From assembly GCF_020532725.1 (NCBI RefSeq), contig NZ_JAJAVC010000004.1:124001-188000 (forward strand): a DNA stretch of 64,000 nucleotides, written 5' to 3'. This DNA is from Methylobacillus arboreus (GTDB lineage Bacteria > Pseudomonadota > Gammaproteobacteria > Burkholderiales > Methylophilaceae). Below the pieces are notes generated by a model, which saw only the letters and a list, made by a program, of their open reading frames with translations, had not been told where the DNA came from and searched no databases. Below are positions 17,617 to 27,374 of this stretch, piece after piece; position 1 is the stretch's first letter, and each line of letters starts with the position of its first letter. Made by a program: the position numbers and the translations under genes.

Positions 17617-19562
17617 TGGCGCAACGTCCTTGTCATCCCTTTCTGCCAGCGTGCGTCCTGCTGTTGGCCACTTTTGTATTGTCGGGATGTGCTGGTGTCA
17701 AGGTTTCCTCGCTGCAAGTCAAGGATTACCTCAACCAGCGCCGGGGTGATGTGCTGACCACCGGCCAGTTGAGCTATGCCTCTGATGAGAATCTGCGCGT
17801 GGTCGGGCTGGATGCGACCAGTTGCCTGGCAAGGGATGCCGAGTGCAAGCTGGCAATTGCCAGTTCGCAAGGCCTGCGCGATGAGCGGCGCCTGTCCACA
17901 CTATCCGAACTATGGCTGAAGACGGCACTCGATAATGAGAAAGTCGGCAGTGCATCAGGCAATGATATTGCCGTGCTGGATGCCTATCTGCAAAGCGCAC
18001 GCTATGCTTACGCCTATCTGTTCTACACCAGCCGCCAGCCTCGTGAACGGGCTTTCGAGGACAGGCAGACCCAGGTGCGCGACTATTACAATTTCGCTAC
18101 TCAGCAGGTTGTCACTCTGCTGTTCAGGATGCACAAGCATGGCAACAATGATATTCAGCCGCTGCAATCGATAGGAACATGGCAGCTACGGACACGGCTG
18201 GAGAATGTCAGGTTCGCTGAGGACCAAGCAGTGCCGGAAGATGTGATTCCCGCTTCTTCCTTGACCTTTACGGGCCTGCGCAATATGTACAGGCGGGATG
18301 GTCTGGGCGCTGAACTGGTGGCCGTGACCAAGCCCATGACGATTGGCAGGGAAGGCAGTGCGCCATTCAGCGAGACTTCCTATCCTGCCATTTCTACCGT
18401 GCTCCTGTTCAAGGGAGACGCCATTGATGAAATTCTCGATACTTCCAGTGTCGAGATCGTGGGTTATGACCCTTACCGACAATCCAGCATACAGGTGGGC
18501 AACACCAAGGTACCGCTGGCTGCTAACTTCACGTCTGGCTACGGATTGTGGCTGGCGCGATCCGGCTTTGCCGCACAGGCGATCAATACCCTGTTCGGCC
18601 GGGCGGCGGGTATCAATGACCCCCATATCTACCTGATGCAGCCGTTTGACCCCGATCGCCGCATTATCCTCATGCTACACGGCCTGGCGAGCAGCCCCGA
18701 AGCCTGGATTAATGTCGCCAACGAAGTCCTGGGCGATGAGGCGCTACGCCAGCATTACCAGATATGGCAGGTCTACTACCCGACCAATGCGCCGCTGGCG
18801 TATAACAACTACCATATACGTAATGCGCTGGGGACGGCATTGAAGACATTGGATCCCGCAGGCTCTTCCGTCGCATCCAATCATATTGTTGTCATTGGTC
18901 ACTCCATGGGAGGTGTGCTGTCACGCCTGATGATTTCATCTTCAGGTGAAGATCTGTGGCAATCTTTTCTTGAAGAACATCCGCTGGAAGGTGAAAAGCT
19001 GGCGCGGGCGCAGGAAAAGCTGGGACCTTACCTCAGGTTTGAGCCGGTGCCGCAGATCAGACGCGCCATCTTTGTTGCCGCTCCGCACCATGGCACGCCC
19101 TTTGCGGAAAACAATATCGCCCGCTGGGTTTCCAACCTGATTTCCCTGCCGGTCAATCTGGCGAAGCGTTTTAACGATGTGCTGGTCGTCAACCCAGCAA
19201 ATGAGGCTGGTTACAATACAGGCAAGTCTGTGCGTATCCCTAATAGCATCAATAACTTGAGCGACCGCGACACGTTTGTCCGGCTGGCATCCAACATGCC
19301 GGTGTCGGCTGTCACTCCGTACCATTCGATCATAGGCAACTATACGCCCAAGCTTGACCTGGTGCATTCCGATGACGGCGTTGTTCCCTATGTCAGCGCG
19401 CATCTGGCAGGCGCACAATCGGAGCTTGTCATTCCCTCGTGGCATAGCGTGCAGGAGACACCGCAGGCCATCCTTGAGATCCGCCGTATCTTGCGCCTGG
19501 ACATTGAAACCTCTTTGCCGGAATACAACGCCTTTATCAGCAATGATAAACTCGTGGATTAA
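17616..19562 (+). CDS. Lipoprotein alpha/beta hydrolase (lipase/esterase-like)
   Basis: This 648-residue protein has a lipoprotein signal peptide (lipobox VLSGC, Cys25) and a large N-terminal region of unknown role. The C-terminal alpha/beta hydrolase domain begins near residue 345 with [18 protein letters not shown]. The nucleophile elbow GHSMGG has Ser430, and [14 protein letters not shown] lies near 490. The late segment [23 protein letters not shown] and WHSVQE supply plausible acid and histidine residues. The fold suggests an esterase or phospholipase anchored to the cell envelope. Start and stop overlap with the DUF4105 gene suggest that both act on the same envelope substrate, possibly lipids. 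Confidence 0.8.
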   Translation: MAQRPCHPFLPACVLLLATFVLSGCAGVKVSSLQVKDYLNQRRGDVLTTGQLSYASDENLRVVGLDATSCLARDAECKLAIASSQGLRDERRLSTLSELWLKTALDNEKVGSASGNDIAVLDAYLQSARYAYAYLFYTSRQPRERAFEDRQTQVRDYYNFATQQVVTLLFRMHKHGNNDIQPLQSIGTWQLRTRLENVRFAEDQAVPEDVIPASSLTFTGLRNMYRRDGLGAELVAVTKPMTIGREGSAPFSETSYPAISTVLLFKGDAIDEILDTSSVEIVGYDPYRQSSIQVGNTKVPLAANFTSGYGLWLARSGFAAQAINTLFGRAAGINDPHIYLMQPFDPDRRIILMLHGLASSPEAWINVANEVLGDEALRQHYQIWQVYYPTNAPLAYNNYHIRNALGTALKTLDPAGSSVASNHIVVIGHSMGGVLSRLMISSSGEDLWQSFLEEHPLEGEKLARAQEKLGPYLRFEPVPQIRRAIFVAAPHHGTPFAENNIARWVSNLISLPVNLAKRFNDVLVVNPANEAGYNTGKSVRIPNSINNLSDRDTFVRLASNMPVSAVTPYHSIIGNYTPKLDLVHSDDGVVPYVSAHLAGAQSELVIPSWHSVQETPQAILEIRRILRLDIETSLPEYNAFISNDKLVD

Positions 19563-19587
19563 TCAGATTCCCCGATTGCTTGCCTTT

Positions 19588-20352
19588 ATGAAACTCGCCA
19601 CCTGGAACGTCAATTCGCTCAACGTCCGCCTGCCGCATGTGCTGGACTGGATTGCGGCGGAGAAACCCGACGCGCTCTGCTTGCAGGAAACCAAGCAGGA
19701 GGACAGCAAATTCCCTTATGAAGCGCTGAAAGAAGCCGGCTACAACGCCATCCATAGCGGGCAGAAAACTTATAACGGGGTGGCGATCCTCAGCCCGTAC
19801 GCCATAGAAAGCCCGCAGTTGGGCATTCCCGGACTCAATGATGAGCAAAAAAGGCTGATTGCCGCTACTATCAACGGTATCAGGATAGTGTGTGCCTACA
19901 TTCCGAATGGCCAGAGCCTGGATTCAGACAAATATCAATACAAACTCGGTTGGCTGGAAGCACTGACGGTTTATCTGCGCACTGAACTGGCACAACACCC
20001 CCAACTGGCGTTACTGGGCGATTACAACATTGCACCGGAAGACCGCGATGTGCACGACCCGGCAGCATGGGTGGGCCAGGTGCTGGTGAGCGAGCCTGAG
20101 CGTGAGGCATTCCGCGTATTGTCCGCCCTCGGATTACATGACAGCTTCCGCCTGTTCGAGCAGGAGGAAGGCAGCTTCAGCTGGTGGGATTACCGCATGG
20201 CCGGCTTCCGCCGCAACCTTGGCCTGCGCATAGACCATATTCTGGTAAGCGATGCCCTGAAACAGCATTGCCAGCGATGCTGGATAGACAAAGGGCCAAG
20301 AAAGCTGGAGCGGCCTTCAGACCACACGCCGGTGGTACTTGAGCTGAATTGA
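19588..20352 (+). CDS. xthA: Exodeoxyribonuclease III (AP endonuclease)
   Basis: The 254-residue enzyme starts [17 protein letters not shown], the standard Xth N-terminus. It has the Mg-binding [17 protein letters not shown], the catalytic [15 protein letters not shown] and the terminal SDHTPVV motif. It cleaves DNA at abasic sites and removes 3' blocking groups in base excision repair. The start lies inside the tail of a longer frame that runs through the previous gene; the conserved N-terminus fixes ATG 19588. It follows the lipase gene after 25 nt. Confidence 0.93.
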   Translation: MKLATWNVNSLNVRLPHVLDWIAAEKPDALCLQETKQEDSKFPYEALKEAGYNAIHSGQKTYNGVAILSPYAIESPQLGIPGLNDEQKRLIAATINGIRIVCAYIPNGQSLDSDKYQYKLGWLEALTVYLRTELAQHPQLALLGDYNIAPEDRDVHDPAAWVGQVLVSEPEREAFRVLSALGLHDSFRLFEQEEGSFSWWDYRMAGFRRNLGLRIDHILVSDALKQHCQRCWIDKGPRKLERPSDHTPVVLELN

Positions 20353-20381
20353 CGCGCGCTTGATGTATTTTGAAAGATAGT

Positions 20382-20963
20382 ATGCATCCAAAACATCCCC
20401 AAGATTTAGAAAACACCCTGGCCCGGCGTTCTGCCTGGCCACTGACTGAGCCCGCGCCAACAGCAGGGGAGCTGGAAACCATTCTCCAGGCGGCGGCAGT
20501 GGCCCCGGACCATGCGGGTTTGCGGCCCTGGCATTTCAAGGTGGTGCGGGGCGACAACCGCCATGCCTTGTTGCAGCAGGTATTGCAGCATCCCGATGCC
20601 CAGACTGAGCGAGTGCGCGCGCTGCATGGAAAATACGCCCTCAAGCTCACCACAGCACCGGTGGTGATCGTGCTGGCAGCACGGATTACCCACCATCCCA
20701 AGGCCCCGGAGTTCGAACAGTTGCTGGCGGCAGGGGCCGCCGTCATGAATATGCTCAATGCTGCGCACCTGCTTGGCTATAGCGGTTTCTGGAGTAGCAC
20801 GCCTGATCCCTTGGATGTCTTGTTACACAAGATCATGGCATTTGAGCAACAGGACAAGATCATTGGTTTGTTGAATCTCGGCGTTCCTGCTAATGCGCCA
20901 AAAGCTACCGCTTCGCGGCCAGCATGGCAGACTTATGCGCAGGTATGGCAGCCTGAGACTTGA
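20382..20963 (+). CDS. YdjA-like nitroreductase family protein
   Basis: A 193-residue FMN-binding oxidoreductase of the small YdjA branch. It has RRSAWPLTEPAP, the conserved AAVAPDHAGLRPWHFKVVRG (FMN phosphate contact), LKLTTAPVVIVLAARI, and the closing helix region AAHLLGYSGFWSSTP with IGLLNLGVP. The enzyme would reduce nitro- or quinone-type compounds with NAD(P)H; the natural substrate is unknown. The ATG at 20382, preceded by GAAAG, is preferred over TTG 20370. It begins 30 nt after xthA and is likely co-transcribed with it. Confidence 0.85.
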   Translation: MHPKHPQDLENTLARRSAWPLTEPAPTAGELETILQAAAVAPDHAGLRPWHFKVVRGDNRHALLQQVLQHPDAQTERVRALHGKYALKLTTAPVVIVLAARITHHPKAPEFEQLLAAGAAVMNMLNAAHLLGYSGFWSSTPDPLDVLLHKIMAFEQQDKIIGLLNLGVPANAPKATASRPAWQTYAQVWQPET

Positions 20964-21083
20964 GGGACAAGCATTGGTCCAGTCTTGTTAGGTCTGGTGC
21001 TAAACAAAGGCGTGTGACAGTGTGATGTCAACGCTCATAGCCCGCCAGGCGTTAATGCACCATACGGCAACGAGGCTGGCAAC

Positions 21084-21494
21084 ATGAGCACAAGCTATAT
21101 CACTGATGAAGCAAACCAGGGCACGCTGTTTGATCGCAAGCCCCAGGTTTTGTTTGTTTACGTCAAGATACCGGTTAAGCTGCATGCCAGGCCCGACCCG
21201 TTTCACCAGCGCGAGAATGAACTGGCGCGGTTGCTGCAAGAGGCAAAAGCCGGCAATGTGATCGGTTGGGGCCAGTCATTGAGCGATGCAGAACAGGACG
21301 GTTCCCAGCACCTCCTGCACCAGCGTATTGACATTACGACAGCCGATATTGAAACCACGCGCACCACTTTGCATGCTGCGCTGGAAATGCTCGCCGTTCC
21401 TTCCGGCACTGAAATTCACTACACCCATGCCGGCCAGATGCTGATGGATGTTTATGCGCGTGGTCACTGGTGTCTGGACCAGGTGGCAGTCTAG
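21084..21494 (+). CDS. Hypothetical protein, unrecognised
   Basis: I do not recognise this 136-residue protein. It has no signal peptide or transmembrane segment, is mildly acidic, and has the helical centre RENELARLLQEAKAG and a beta-like end SGTEIHYTHAGQMLMDVY. The frame uses codons like its neighbours and has a plausible start (MSTSYITDEANQG), which supports a real gene. An imperfect inverted repeat, CTTGTTAG...CTAAACAAAG (about 20982-21008), precedes it and may end the previous operon. Its function is unknown. Confidence 0.6.
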   Translation: MSTSYITDEANQGTLFDRKPQVLFVYVKIPVKLHARPDPFHQRENELARLLQEAKAGNVIGWGQSLSDAEQDGSQHLLHQRIDITTADIETTRTTLHAALEMLAVPSGTEIHYTHAGQMLMDVYARGHWCLDQVAV

Positions 21495-21605
21495 TTTATC
21501 TGCAAGTGCAATTTGATTGGCGAGAGGGTATCTTGCCTGTGTTCGTGCAGGTTACAGCAGCATGAATGATTTTATTGCTTCCAACTTTTCCCCGAAAGAT
21601 TGCGC

Positions 21606-22295
21606 ATGCATGATTACTTGCTCATTACTATCCATCTTGTGAGTGCCATTACTGCAGGGGGCATCATTGGCCTTGAGCGCAGTTTTCATGGCCGGCCTGC
21701 CGGGTTCCGTACGCATACGCTGGTTTGCCTGTCTTCCAGCCTGTTGATGCTGTTGACGCTTTACCAATGGCAATTGTTGCCAGGCGTGCCCGAGGACACT
21801 ATCAAGGCAGACCCATCCCGTATGGCGCAAGGGATCATGACGGGGATAGGTTTTCTTGGCGCAGGCGTGATCTTCAAGGAAGGTTTTACCGTGCGTGGGC
21901 TTACCACCGCTGCTTCTATCTGGATCACGGCGGCTATCGGCATCATGTTCGGCATCGGCTTTTACTTCCCCGCAGTGCTGGCAACCCTGATGACGCTGGG
22001 AACGCTGTCTCTGTTCCGCTGGATAGAGGTACGCTTGCCGTCGCATTATTATGCGCATTACCAGATATCGTTCGACCGTTACAACCCGATGCCGGAAAGC
22101 GAGTTGAGGCAGTTCATTACGGACAAGGGCTTCACCATCGCCAATATGAGCTATGCCATCTCGCATGACGGCAAATTGCTGGAATACAGCATGATTCTGC
22201 GCACCTCCGACCAGAATGATATTTCTACTCTGGCGCAGGCGTTGCAGCACATGGAGATCGTGCGCACTTTCCGTATCGCGCCAACACGGGATTAG
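21606..22295 (+). CDS. MgtC/SapB family membrane protein
   Basis: This 229-residue protein has the MgtC-family membrane domain: SAITAGGIIGLERSFHGRPAGFRTHTLV, then GIMTGIGFLGAGVIFKEGF with TVRGLTTAASIWITAAIGIMFG, about four helices. A soluble C-terminal domain (from about residue 145) has an ACT-like pattern. In pathogens MgtC modulates the F1Fo ATPase and aids growth at low magnesium; in this organism the role is open. ATG 21606 is the first ATG in frame that keeps the family N-terminus. No ribosome binding site is obvious. Confidence 0.85.
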   Translation: MHDYLLITIHLVSAITAGGIIGLERSFHGRPAGFRTHTLVCLSSSLLMLLTLYQWQLLPGVPEDTIKADPSRMAQGIMTGIGFLGAGVIFKEGFTVRGLTTAASIWITAAIGIMFGIGFYFPAVLATLMTLGTLSLFRWIEVRLPSHYYAHYQISFDRYNPMPESELRQFITDKGFTIANMSYAISHDGKLLEYSMILRTSDQNDISTLAQALQHMEIVRTFRIAPTRD

Positions 22296-22373
22296 GCCTG
22301 AACCCTGTGGTTGCCTGCCATTTCATGGCAATATGCTGTTTGCCCTGTATATCTTCGGTACAAGACCTGAGCG

Positions 22374-23993
22374 ATGCCATTGACCATAAGCACCCAGCTG
22401 TTGCATGCCACGACGAGTGAAGGCTTGCGCGAATACCGCGCCCAGGCTGCCAATGCCGATGAGGTACGCCATTACCATATCAACACTGCCATGCTGGACC
22501 AGCCTGCTTTGCAGAACCTGGTCAAGGCAGCGCATACGCTCGGTGAAACCGCTACCGCGCTGATTGCCGGATCCCTGTTGGTAGTAAGGGACGGGCCGGC
22601 AGCGGAGCTGGTTGAGGATTTCGATGCCTTCCCCGCCCAGTTGCTTGCATTCTTCCGCCAGGCCTTGATTGACGGTTGGATATATGCCACCGGGGATGAT
22701 GGGCGCTTTTATCCGGAGCTGGTTACCCGCATCAGCGCTACACCAGGCATTCCGGGCAGGTCTAGCCCCTCCGCCATGCTGCATACGCAGGCCTATGGCT
22801 ACTCCAACGAGGACAGCTACAAGGCCAAGTACGGCCCACAGGTGCTGGCGCATGCCTTCCTGCCCCAGGATGTCCTGGGGCACCGTATCGGTGATGTGCT
22901 TGCCGCGCGAGGCCTGTACCACGAAACGCCCGCATTGAAAGCGGCGCATATGGCCTCCCTGGCCCGGCACCGTGAAGTCGTCCAGCATGCCTTCAGCCAG
23001 CAATTCCGCCTGCATGGTGCCACCTACTGTTACGAAGAAAACAATTACCGCCGCCGCGGTCTGCCGCTCGACGGGCGCAAGGTGATTCACGACCTTGAAC
23101 CTGCAGATTATGCCGCCTTTACGCATCATGCCGAATCCGAAATCACTGCCGAAGCAGGAGAACCGCATGGCAATGCTGCCATCCCCGAGCATCCTCTCAC
23201 CCGCGTCTTCGACCTCAAGACCCACGAGTTTCTCTGGGTGCATAGCGATGGCCTGACGCCTTATCGCTATGATCAGAGCCTGCGGCACAAGCTGGTCTTG
23301 CCGGAAACGCACCGTGAGTTGCTTGATGTGCTGACTACGGATATCGACGTGCTGGTGGACGATCTCATCGAAGGAAAGAGCGCAGGTAACGTCATCCTTT
23401 GCAAGGGCCGGGCGGGTGTCGGCAAGACGTTGACTGCGGAAGTCTATGCCGAGCTGACCGAGCGCCCCTTGTACGCCATCCACTCCGGCAACCTTGGCAC
23501 GGTGCCGGAACAGATCAACAAGAACCTGCAAAAGATATTCATGCAGGCCAAGCGCTGGAATTGCGTATTGTTGCTGGACGAGGCGGATATCTTCGTCATG
23601 CAGCGCGCGGCCAATATCGAACAGAATGCCATCGTGGCCGAGTTCCTGCGCACGCTGGAATATTTCGACGGCCTATTGTTCATGACCACCAACCGGCCGG
23701 ATGACATAGACGATGCCATCATTTCGCGCTGTGCCGCGATCATCGACTATCCCATTCCCGGGCCGGAAGCCAGCGTTGCCATCTGGCGTGTCATGGCTGC
23801 CCAGTACCAGGCGGGGCTGGACGATGCGTTGATCGCGGAACTGGTGCGCAGTTTCCCCGGCATTGCGCCGCGCGATATCAAGATGCTGCTGCGCCTGGCG
23901 CTGAGGGTGGCAAAAAAGCGCGGTATGCCGCTCAGCATGGAGATATTCTGGCAATGCGCCATGTTCCGCGCAGTCACGGCCGCCAGCAACTGA
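22374..23993 (+). CDS. AAA-family ATPase, 539 residues
   Basis: The C-terminal third is an AAA ATPase: Walker A CKGRAGVGKTLTAE (Lys351), Walker B VLLLDEAD (Asp402), a sensor-1-like LLFMTTNRPDDID, and arginines in IISRCAAIIDY where an arginine finger is expected. The N-terminal 300 residues are a separate domain of unknown type, with several Tyr/His-rich segments (HTQAYGYSNEDSYKAKYG, CYEENNYRRRG). The ATPase part resembles central-domain AAA proteins that remodel or unfold other proteins. It sits directly before dgt with about 53 nt between. Function is not assigned. Confidence 0.75.
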   Translation: MPLTISTQLLHATTSEGLREYRAQAANADEVRHYHINTAMLDQPALQNLVKAAHTLGETATALIAGSLLVVRDGPAAELVEDFDAFPAQLLAFFRQALIDGWIYATGDDGRFYPELVTRISATPGIPGRSSPSAMLHTQAYGYSNEDSYKAKYGPQVLAHAFLPQDVLGHRIGDVLAARGLYHETPALKAAHMASLARHREVVQHAFSQQFRLHGATYCYEENNYRRRGLPLDGRKVIHDLEPADYAAFTHHAESEITAEAGEPHGNAAIPEHPLTRVFDLKTHEFLWVHSDGLTPYRYDQSLRHKLVLPETHRELLDVLTTDIDVLVDDLIEGKSAGNVILCKGRAGVGKTLTAEVYAELTERPLYAIHSGNLGTVPEQINKNLQKIFMQAKRWNCVLLLDEADIFVMQRAANIEQNAIVAEFLRTLEYFDGLLFMTTNRPDDIDDAIISRCAAIIDYPIPGPEASVAIWRVMAAQYQAGLDDALIAELVRSFPGIAPRDIKMLLRLALRVAKKRGMPLSMEIFWQCAMFRAVTAASN

Positions 23994-24046
23994 AAAACTC
24001 CATGCCGGAGGTCATACCGGGCTACTTTCATGGCAATATCTCGGCT

Positions 24047-25390
24047 ATGCAGAATCAACCAGACAAGACCATGATCGCCTGGATAGACCGGCGGCGTTAC
24101 GCCGCAGGCTATAGCGGCCAGCCTTTCAATTCAGATGCGGTGGACGGAGAATACCAGCGTGACCGAGCGCGTATCATTCATTCGGCTTCATTCCGCCGGC
24201 TGCAATCCAAGACGCAGATTTTCAGCATAGGCGACAGCGATTTCTACCGCACGAGGCTCACCCATTCGCTAGAGGTTGCGCAGATCGGTTCCGGCATCTG
24301 CGAGCAATTGCGCCAGCAATACCAAGACAACGCGGAATACAGCACCTGGATTCCTTCACTCAGCCTGATTGAGGCCATTTGCCTGGGCCATGACCTGGGA
24401 CATCCGCCGTTCGGCCATGGTGGTGAGGTGGCTTTGAATGCCTTCATGCATGCGCATGGCGGATTCGAGGGCAATGGACAGACCCTGCGCATTATCGGCA
24501 GGCTGGGGGAGTACTCCCCTGAGCATGGCTTGGATCTGACGCGCCGTACCATGCTGGGCTTGTTGAAATACCCGGTGCTGCATAGCGAAGCGGCGAATTA
24601 CGGCGCGACGGCGCAGGGAGCTTCTTCCAACATTGAATACGCCAGGCCGCCCAAGTGCATCCACGATGACGAGGCAGATATCCTGGACTGGATACTCGCG
24701 CCGCTGCCCGAGGCCGACCTCGTGCGGTTCCGCGAAACTAGGCCAGTCGCGGGCAAGCATGCCAAGTCGTTGTATAAGGGCTTCGATACTTCGATCATGG
24801 AGCTCGCGGACGACATTGCCTATGGCGTGCACGATCTGGAAGATGCGCTGGCGCTGGAACTGGTCACCGAAAGGCAATGGAAGGCGCTGGTGATGGCGCA
24901 AGCGCAAGCCTTGCCCGGCTGCCCTTTACATGCTCAGGCTGATTTCTACAACAGCAAGCTGTTCTCCGGCAGCGACCGCGACCGCAAGCATGCGATCAGC
25001 AAGCTGGTTGGCTATTTTATCGGCAACATCACGATCAGCGAGCAGGAGGGCTTCGTTTCCCCGTTGTTGCGGCTGCAGGCGGAAATGCAGCCTGAGGCCC
25101 GCGCCCTACTCAATATCCTCAAGAAGTTCGTCTTCGATGAAGTCATCCGCCGGCCACAGATCCAGGCACTGGAATTCAAGGGGCAACAGATGATCATGCG
25201 GCTGTTTTCCACGCTATTGGAAAACCCGGAGCGGCTTTTGCCCGCAGCCAATCTCGCCTTGTTCCGTGACAATGCAGAGCCCAGGCGCGTGATCTGCGAC
25301 TATATCGCCAGCATGACCGATGTCTATGCCACCCGTTTGTATCATCGCTTGTTCAGCCCGGATATAGGCTCGGTGTTCGATCGATTGTGA
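24047..25390 (+). CDS. dgt: Deoxyguanosinetriphosphate triphosphohydrolase
   Basis: dGTPase hydrolyses dGTP to deoxyguanosine and triphosphate, using an HD-type metal site. The 447-residue protein shows the family start WIDRRRYA, FRRLQSKTQIF, the metal ligand segments RLTHSLEVAQIG and CLGHDLGHPPFGHGGE, and later MELADDIAYGVHDLEDAL. It controls dNTP balance and in some bacteria also limits phage replication. Starts at 24002, 24047 and 24071 are all possible; none has a clear ribosome binding site, so the N-terminal boundary is uncertain by about 15 residues. Confidence 0.88.
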   Translation: MQNQPDKTMIAWIDRRRYAAGYSGQPFNSDAVDGEYQRDRARIIHSASFRRLQSKTQIFSIGDSDFYRTRLTHSLEVAQIGSGICEQLRQQYQDNAEYSTWIPSLSLIEAICLGHDLGHPPFGHGGEVALNAFMHAHGGFEGNGQTLRIIGRLGEYSPEHGLDLTRRTMLGLLKYPVLHSEAANYGATAQGASSNIEYARPPKCIHDDEADILDWILAPLPEADLVRFRETRPVAGKHAKSLYKGFDTSIMELADDIAYGVHDLEDALALELVTERQWKALVMAQAQALPGCPLHAQADFYNSKLFSGSDRDRKHAISKLVGYFIGNITISEQEGFVSPLLRLQAEMQPEARALLNILKKFVFDEVIRRPQIQALEFKGQQMIMRLFSTLLENPERLLPAANLALFRDNAEPRRVICDYIASMTDVYATRLYHRLFSPDIGSVFDRL

Positions 25391-25401
25391 GGAGTGTTCA
25401 A

Positions 25402-25710
25402 ATGACACGTACTTGCTTGCTGCTATGCTCTTGCCTAATGTTGAATGCCTGCGATTCCGGCATTCAACCAGAAGTATGGCATTACCGATGTGGGAGCGGT
25501 GCCGTGGCACGGGTCAGCTATGAGAACGATAAGGCCGTGCTGCAATACCAGGGAGATACCCATGTGCTGGAACAGGTCATTTCCGCTAGTGGGGCGAGGT
25601 ATCGCAACCAGTCACTGGAGTGGTGGAGCAAAGGGAGTGAGGCCACCTTGTTTACCGATGATCATGGCAATGCCGGCGATGCCCTCGATCAATGCCATAC
25701 CGCCCCGTAA
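25402..25710 (+). CDS. MliC-like lysozyme-inhibitor lipoprotein
   Basis: A 102-residue lipoprotein with a short signal peptide and the lipobox LNAC (Cys17). The mature part reads YRCGSGAVARVSYENDKAVLQYQG and SGARYRNQSLEWWSKGSEATL, the pattern of MliC/PliC proteins that inhibit C-type lysozymes at the outer membrane or in the periplasm. The GAGGAG motif before ATG 25402 supports the start, which lies only 11 nt after the dgt stop. The two cysteines of the domain are present (near the start and end of the mature part) and could form its disulfide. Confidence 0.78.
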   Translation: MTRTCLLLCSCLMLNACDSGIQPEVWHYRCGSGAVARVSYENDKAVLQYQGDTHVLEQVISASGARYRNQSLEWWSKGSEATLFTDDHGNAGDALDQCHTAP

Positions 25711-25794
25711 CATCAGCTAAGTAATTCAATACGTTGACAATTGTTGACATTCTCATGCCGCTTCCCCGGCAATAAACCTCCTATACTTGCGCTG

Positions 25795-25817
25795 GGCTGC
25801 ACCCAAAGGGTGTAGCC
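25795..25817 (+). other. Hairpin in the aqpZ leader
   Basis: GGCTGCACCC, loop AAA, GGGTGTAGCC: ten positions with one mismatch. It lies 27 nt before aqpZ. It has no T-run, so it may be a leader structure or a weak terminator for the previous gene. Confidence 0.4.
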
Positions 25818-25844
25818 ATGATAGTTCATCAAAGGAGGATCAAT

Positions 25845-26534
25845 ATGAATAAATATAGTGCTGAGTTCCTGGGTACATTCTGGCTGGTATTGGGGGGCTG
25901 CGGCAGTGCCGTGCTGGCAGCTGCGTTTCCTGAAGTGGGGATAGGTTTGCATGGCGTTTCGCTGGCATTTGGCCTGACGGTACTGACCATGGCTTTTGCA
26001 ATCGGGCATATTTCCGGCTGCCATCTCAATCCTGCGGTTTCGATTGGCCTATGGGCGGGCGGGCGTTTTTCTGGCGGGCAGTTGCTGCCTTATATCCTGT
26101 CTCAGGTGTTGGGAGCGATTGCCGCGGGCGGCGTGCTCTACCTCATCGCCAGCGGCCAGGCCGGATTTGACGTTACGGCGGGCTTTGCCTCGAATGGTTA
26201 TGGCGAGCATTCGCCAGGTGGTTATGCCCTGACGGCTGCCTTGGTCGCTGAAGTGGTGCTGACGGCTTTCTTCCTTTTCATCATCATGGGCTCGACCGAC
26301 CAGCGGGCACCGGCAATCCTGGCGCCGATTGCGATTGGCCTCACGCTTACCTTGATTCACCTGATCAGCATCCCGGTGACCAATACGTCCGTCAATCCTG
26401 CGCGCAGCACCGGCGTGGCAGTGTATGCCGGCGGATGGGCTGTGGACCAGCTATGGCTGTTCTGGGTTGCCCCCATCGTTGGTGGCATTATCGGTGCATT
26501 GCTCTATCGTGCTGTAGCGGGCAATAAGGCTTGA
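25845..26534 (+). CDS. aqpZ: Aquaporin Z
   Basis: A 229-residue water channel with six transmembrane helices and both NPA loops ([13 protein letters not shown] and [13 protein letters not shown]). The N-terminus [23 protein letters not shown] and the selectivity residues near the second NPA fit the water-specific AqpZ subgroup. ATG 25845 is chosen because of the strong AAAGGAGGAT just upstream; an earlier in-frame start at 25818 lacks such a site. An inverted repeat of over 14 nt follows its stop. Confidence 0.92.
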   Translation: MNKYSAEFLGTFWLVLGGCGSAVLAAAFPEVGIGLHGVSLAFGLTVLTMAFAIGHISGCHLNPAVSIGLWAGGRFSGGQLLPYILSQVLGAIAAGGVLYLIASGQAGFDVTAGFASNGYGEHSPGGYALTAALVAEVVLTAFFLFIIMGSTDQRAPAILAPIAIGLTLTLIHLISIPVTNTSVNPARSTGVAVYAGGWAVDQLWLFWVAPIVGGIIGALLYRAVAGNKA

Positions 26535-26537
26535 TAG

Positions 26538-26598
26538 GATTTCGTCTTCAAACGTATCACCTCGTTGGATCGCTTGTTCCACGCTTGAAGACGAAATC
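26538..26598. repeat. Long inverted repeat, 14-nt perfect arms
   Basis: GATTTCGTCTTCAA at 26538-26551 pairs exactly with TTGAAGACGAAATC at 26585-26598; three more pairs follow inward after one mismatch. The loop is about 25 nt. It lies just after aqpZ and before the DUF1275 gene. There is no T-run after it, so it could be a transcript-stabilising end, a small mobile repeat or a regulatory RNA. Confidence 0.6.
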
Positions 26599-26618
26599 GT
26601 AGTGTTGCTGTTGCTTGC

Positions 26619-27359
26619 ATGGCTGCTACGCAGCCATTGCAGGCGATGCAAGTTTTATGTTCTCCTTGTGGAATGTCATCTGTTTCCACTTCTTTTCCGG
26701 CTGACAACTCCTTGCGGGTTGCCGCCTTGCTCACGCTTTCTGGCGGTTTCCTTGATGCATTTACCTATGTCGGGCATGGCCATGTGTTTGCCAATGCCAT
26801 GACCGGCAATATCGTCCTCATGGGCGTTGCGGCAGCGGCACAGGACTGGTCCCAGGCGTTGCGCCATGTGCCTCCCTTGCTGGCTTTTGTGGTGGGGGTG
26901 TTTCTCGCCAACTGCTTGCGCTTGTCCAGGGTCAGGCAGAAGCTTGCCAGTCCGGCATTGGTTTGTTTGGGGCTAGAGATTGTGATGCTGGGTATAGGCA
27001 GCCAGCTTCCGCGGGGATTCCCCGATGCTTGGCTGGTGCCAGGCATTGCACTGGTGGCTGCCATGCAGAATTCCAGTTTTACCCATGTTGGCAGTTCGCC
27101 CTATAACTCGGTGATGACGACTGGCAACTTGCGGCGCAGCATAGAAGGCTTGTTCAAGGGCGTAACGAATGGACTGGACACGGCTGCATGGCATGAGGCG
27201 CGCGTATTTGGCCTGATCTGCCTGTGCTTTCTTGCCGGGGCTGTGTTGGGCGGCTTTTGCACATTGAGCCTGCATAACCTCGCCCTTGTCGTGCCTACGC
27301 TGATGTTAGTGCTCGCCTTCGGCATCTGCCTTTACGATGCGAGAACGCTACGCCGATAG
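26619..27359 (+). CDS. YoaK/DUF1275 family membrane protein
   Basis: A 246-residue inner-membrane protein of the DUF1275 (YoaK) family, which has about six helices. Key segments are TLSGGFLDAFTYVGHGHVFANAMTGNIV, LLAFVVGVFLAN and NSVMTTGNLRR. No activity is established, although transport of small molecules is often assumed. The start may be ATG 26619, 26646 or 26673; the last follows a GTGGA stretch and begins MSSVSTSFPADNS, which fits the family best. It converges with the ntrX-like gene, leaving 15 nt between the stop codons. Confidence 0.8.
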   Translation: MAATQPLQAMQVLCSPCGMSSVSTSFPADNSLRVAALLTLSGGFLDAFTYVGHGHVFANAMTGNIVLMGVAAAAQDWSQALRHVPPLLAFVVGVFLANCLRLSRVRQKLASPALVCLGLEIVMLGIGSQLPRGFPDAWLVPGIALVAAMQNSSFTHVGSSPYNSVMTTGNLRRSIEGLFKGVTNGLDTAAWHEARVFGLICLCFLAGAVLGGFCTLSLHNLALVVPTLMLVLAFGICLYDARTLRR

Positions 27360-27374
27360 ACTTTGAACAGGCTC

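Noticed and set aside
25734-25787. Two TTGACA boxes with TATACT before aqpZ
   Set aside because: The spacing from the nearer TTGACA to TATACT is about 32 nt, far outside the range for a sigma-70 promoter, so no promoter is claimed.
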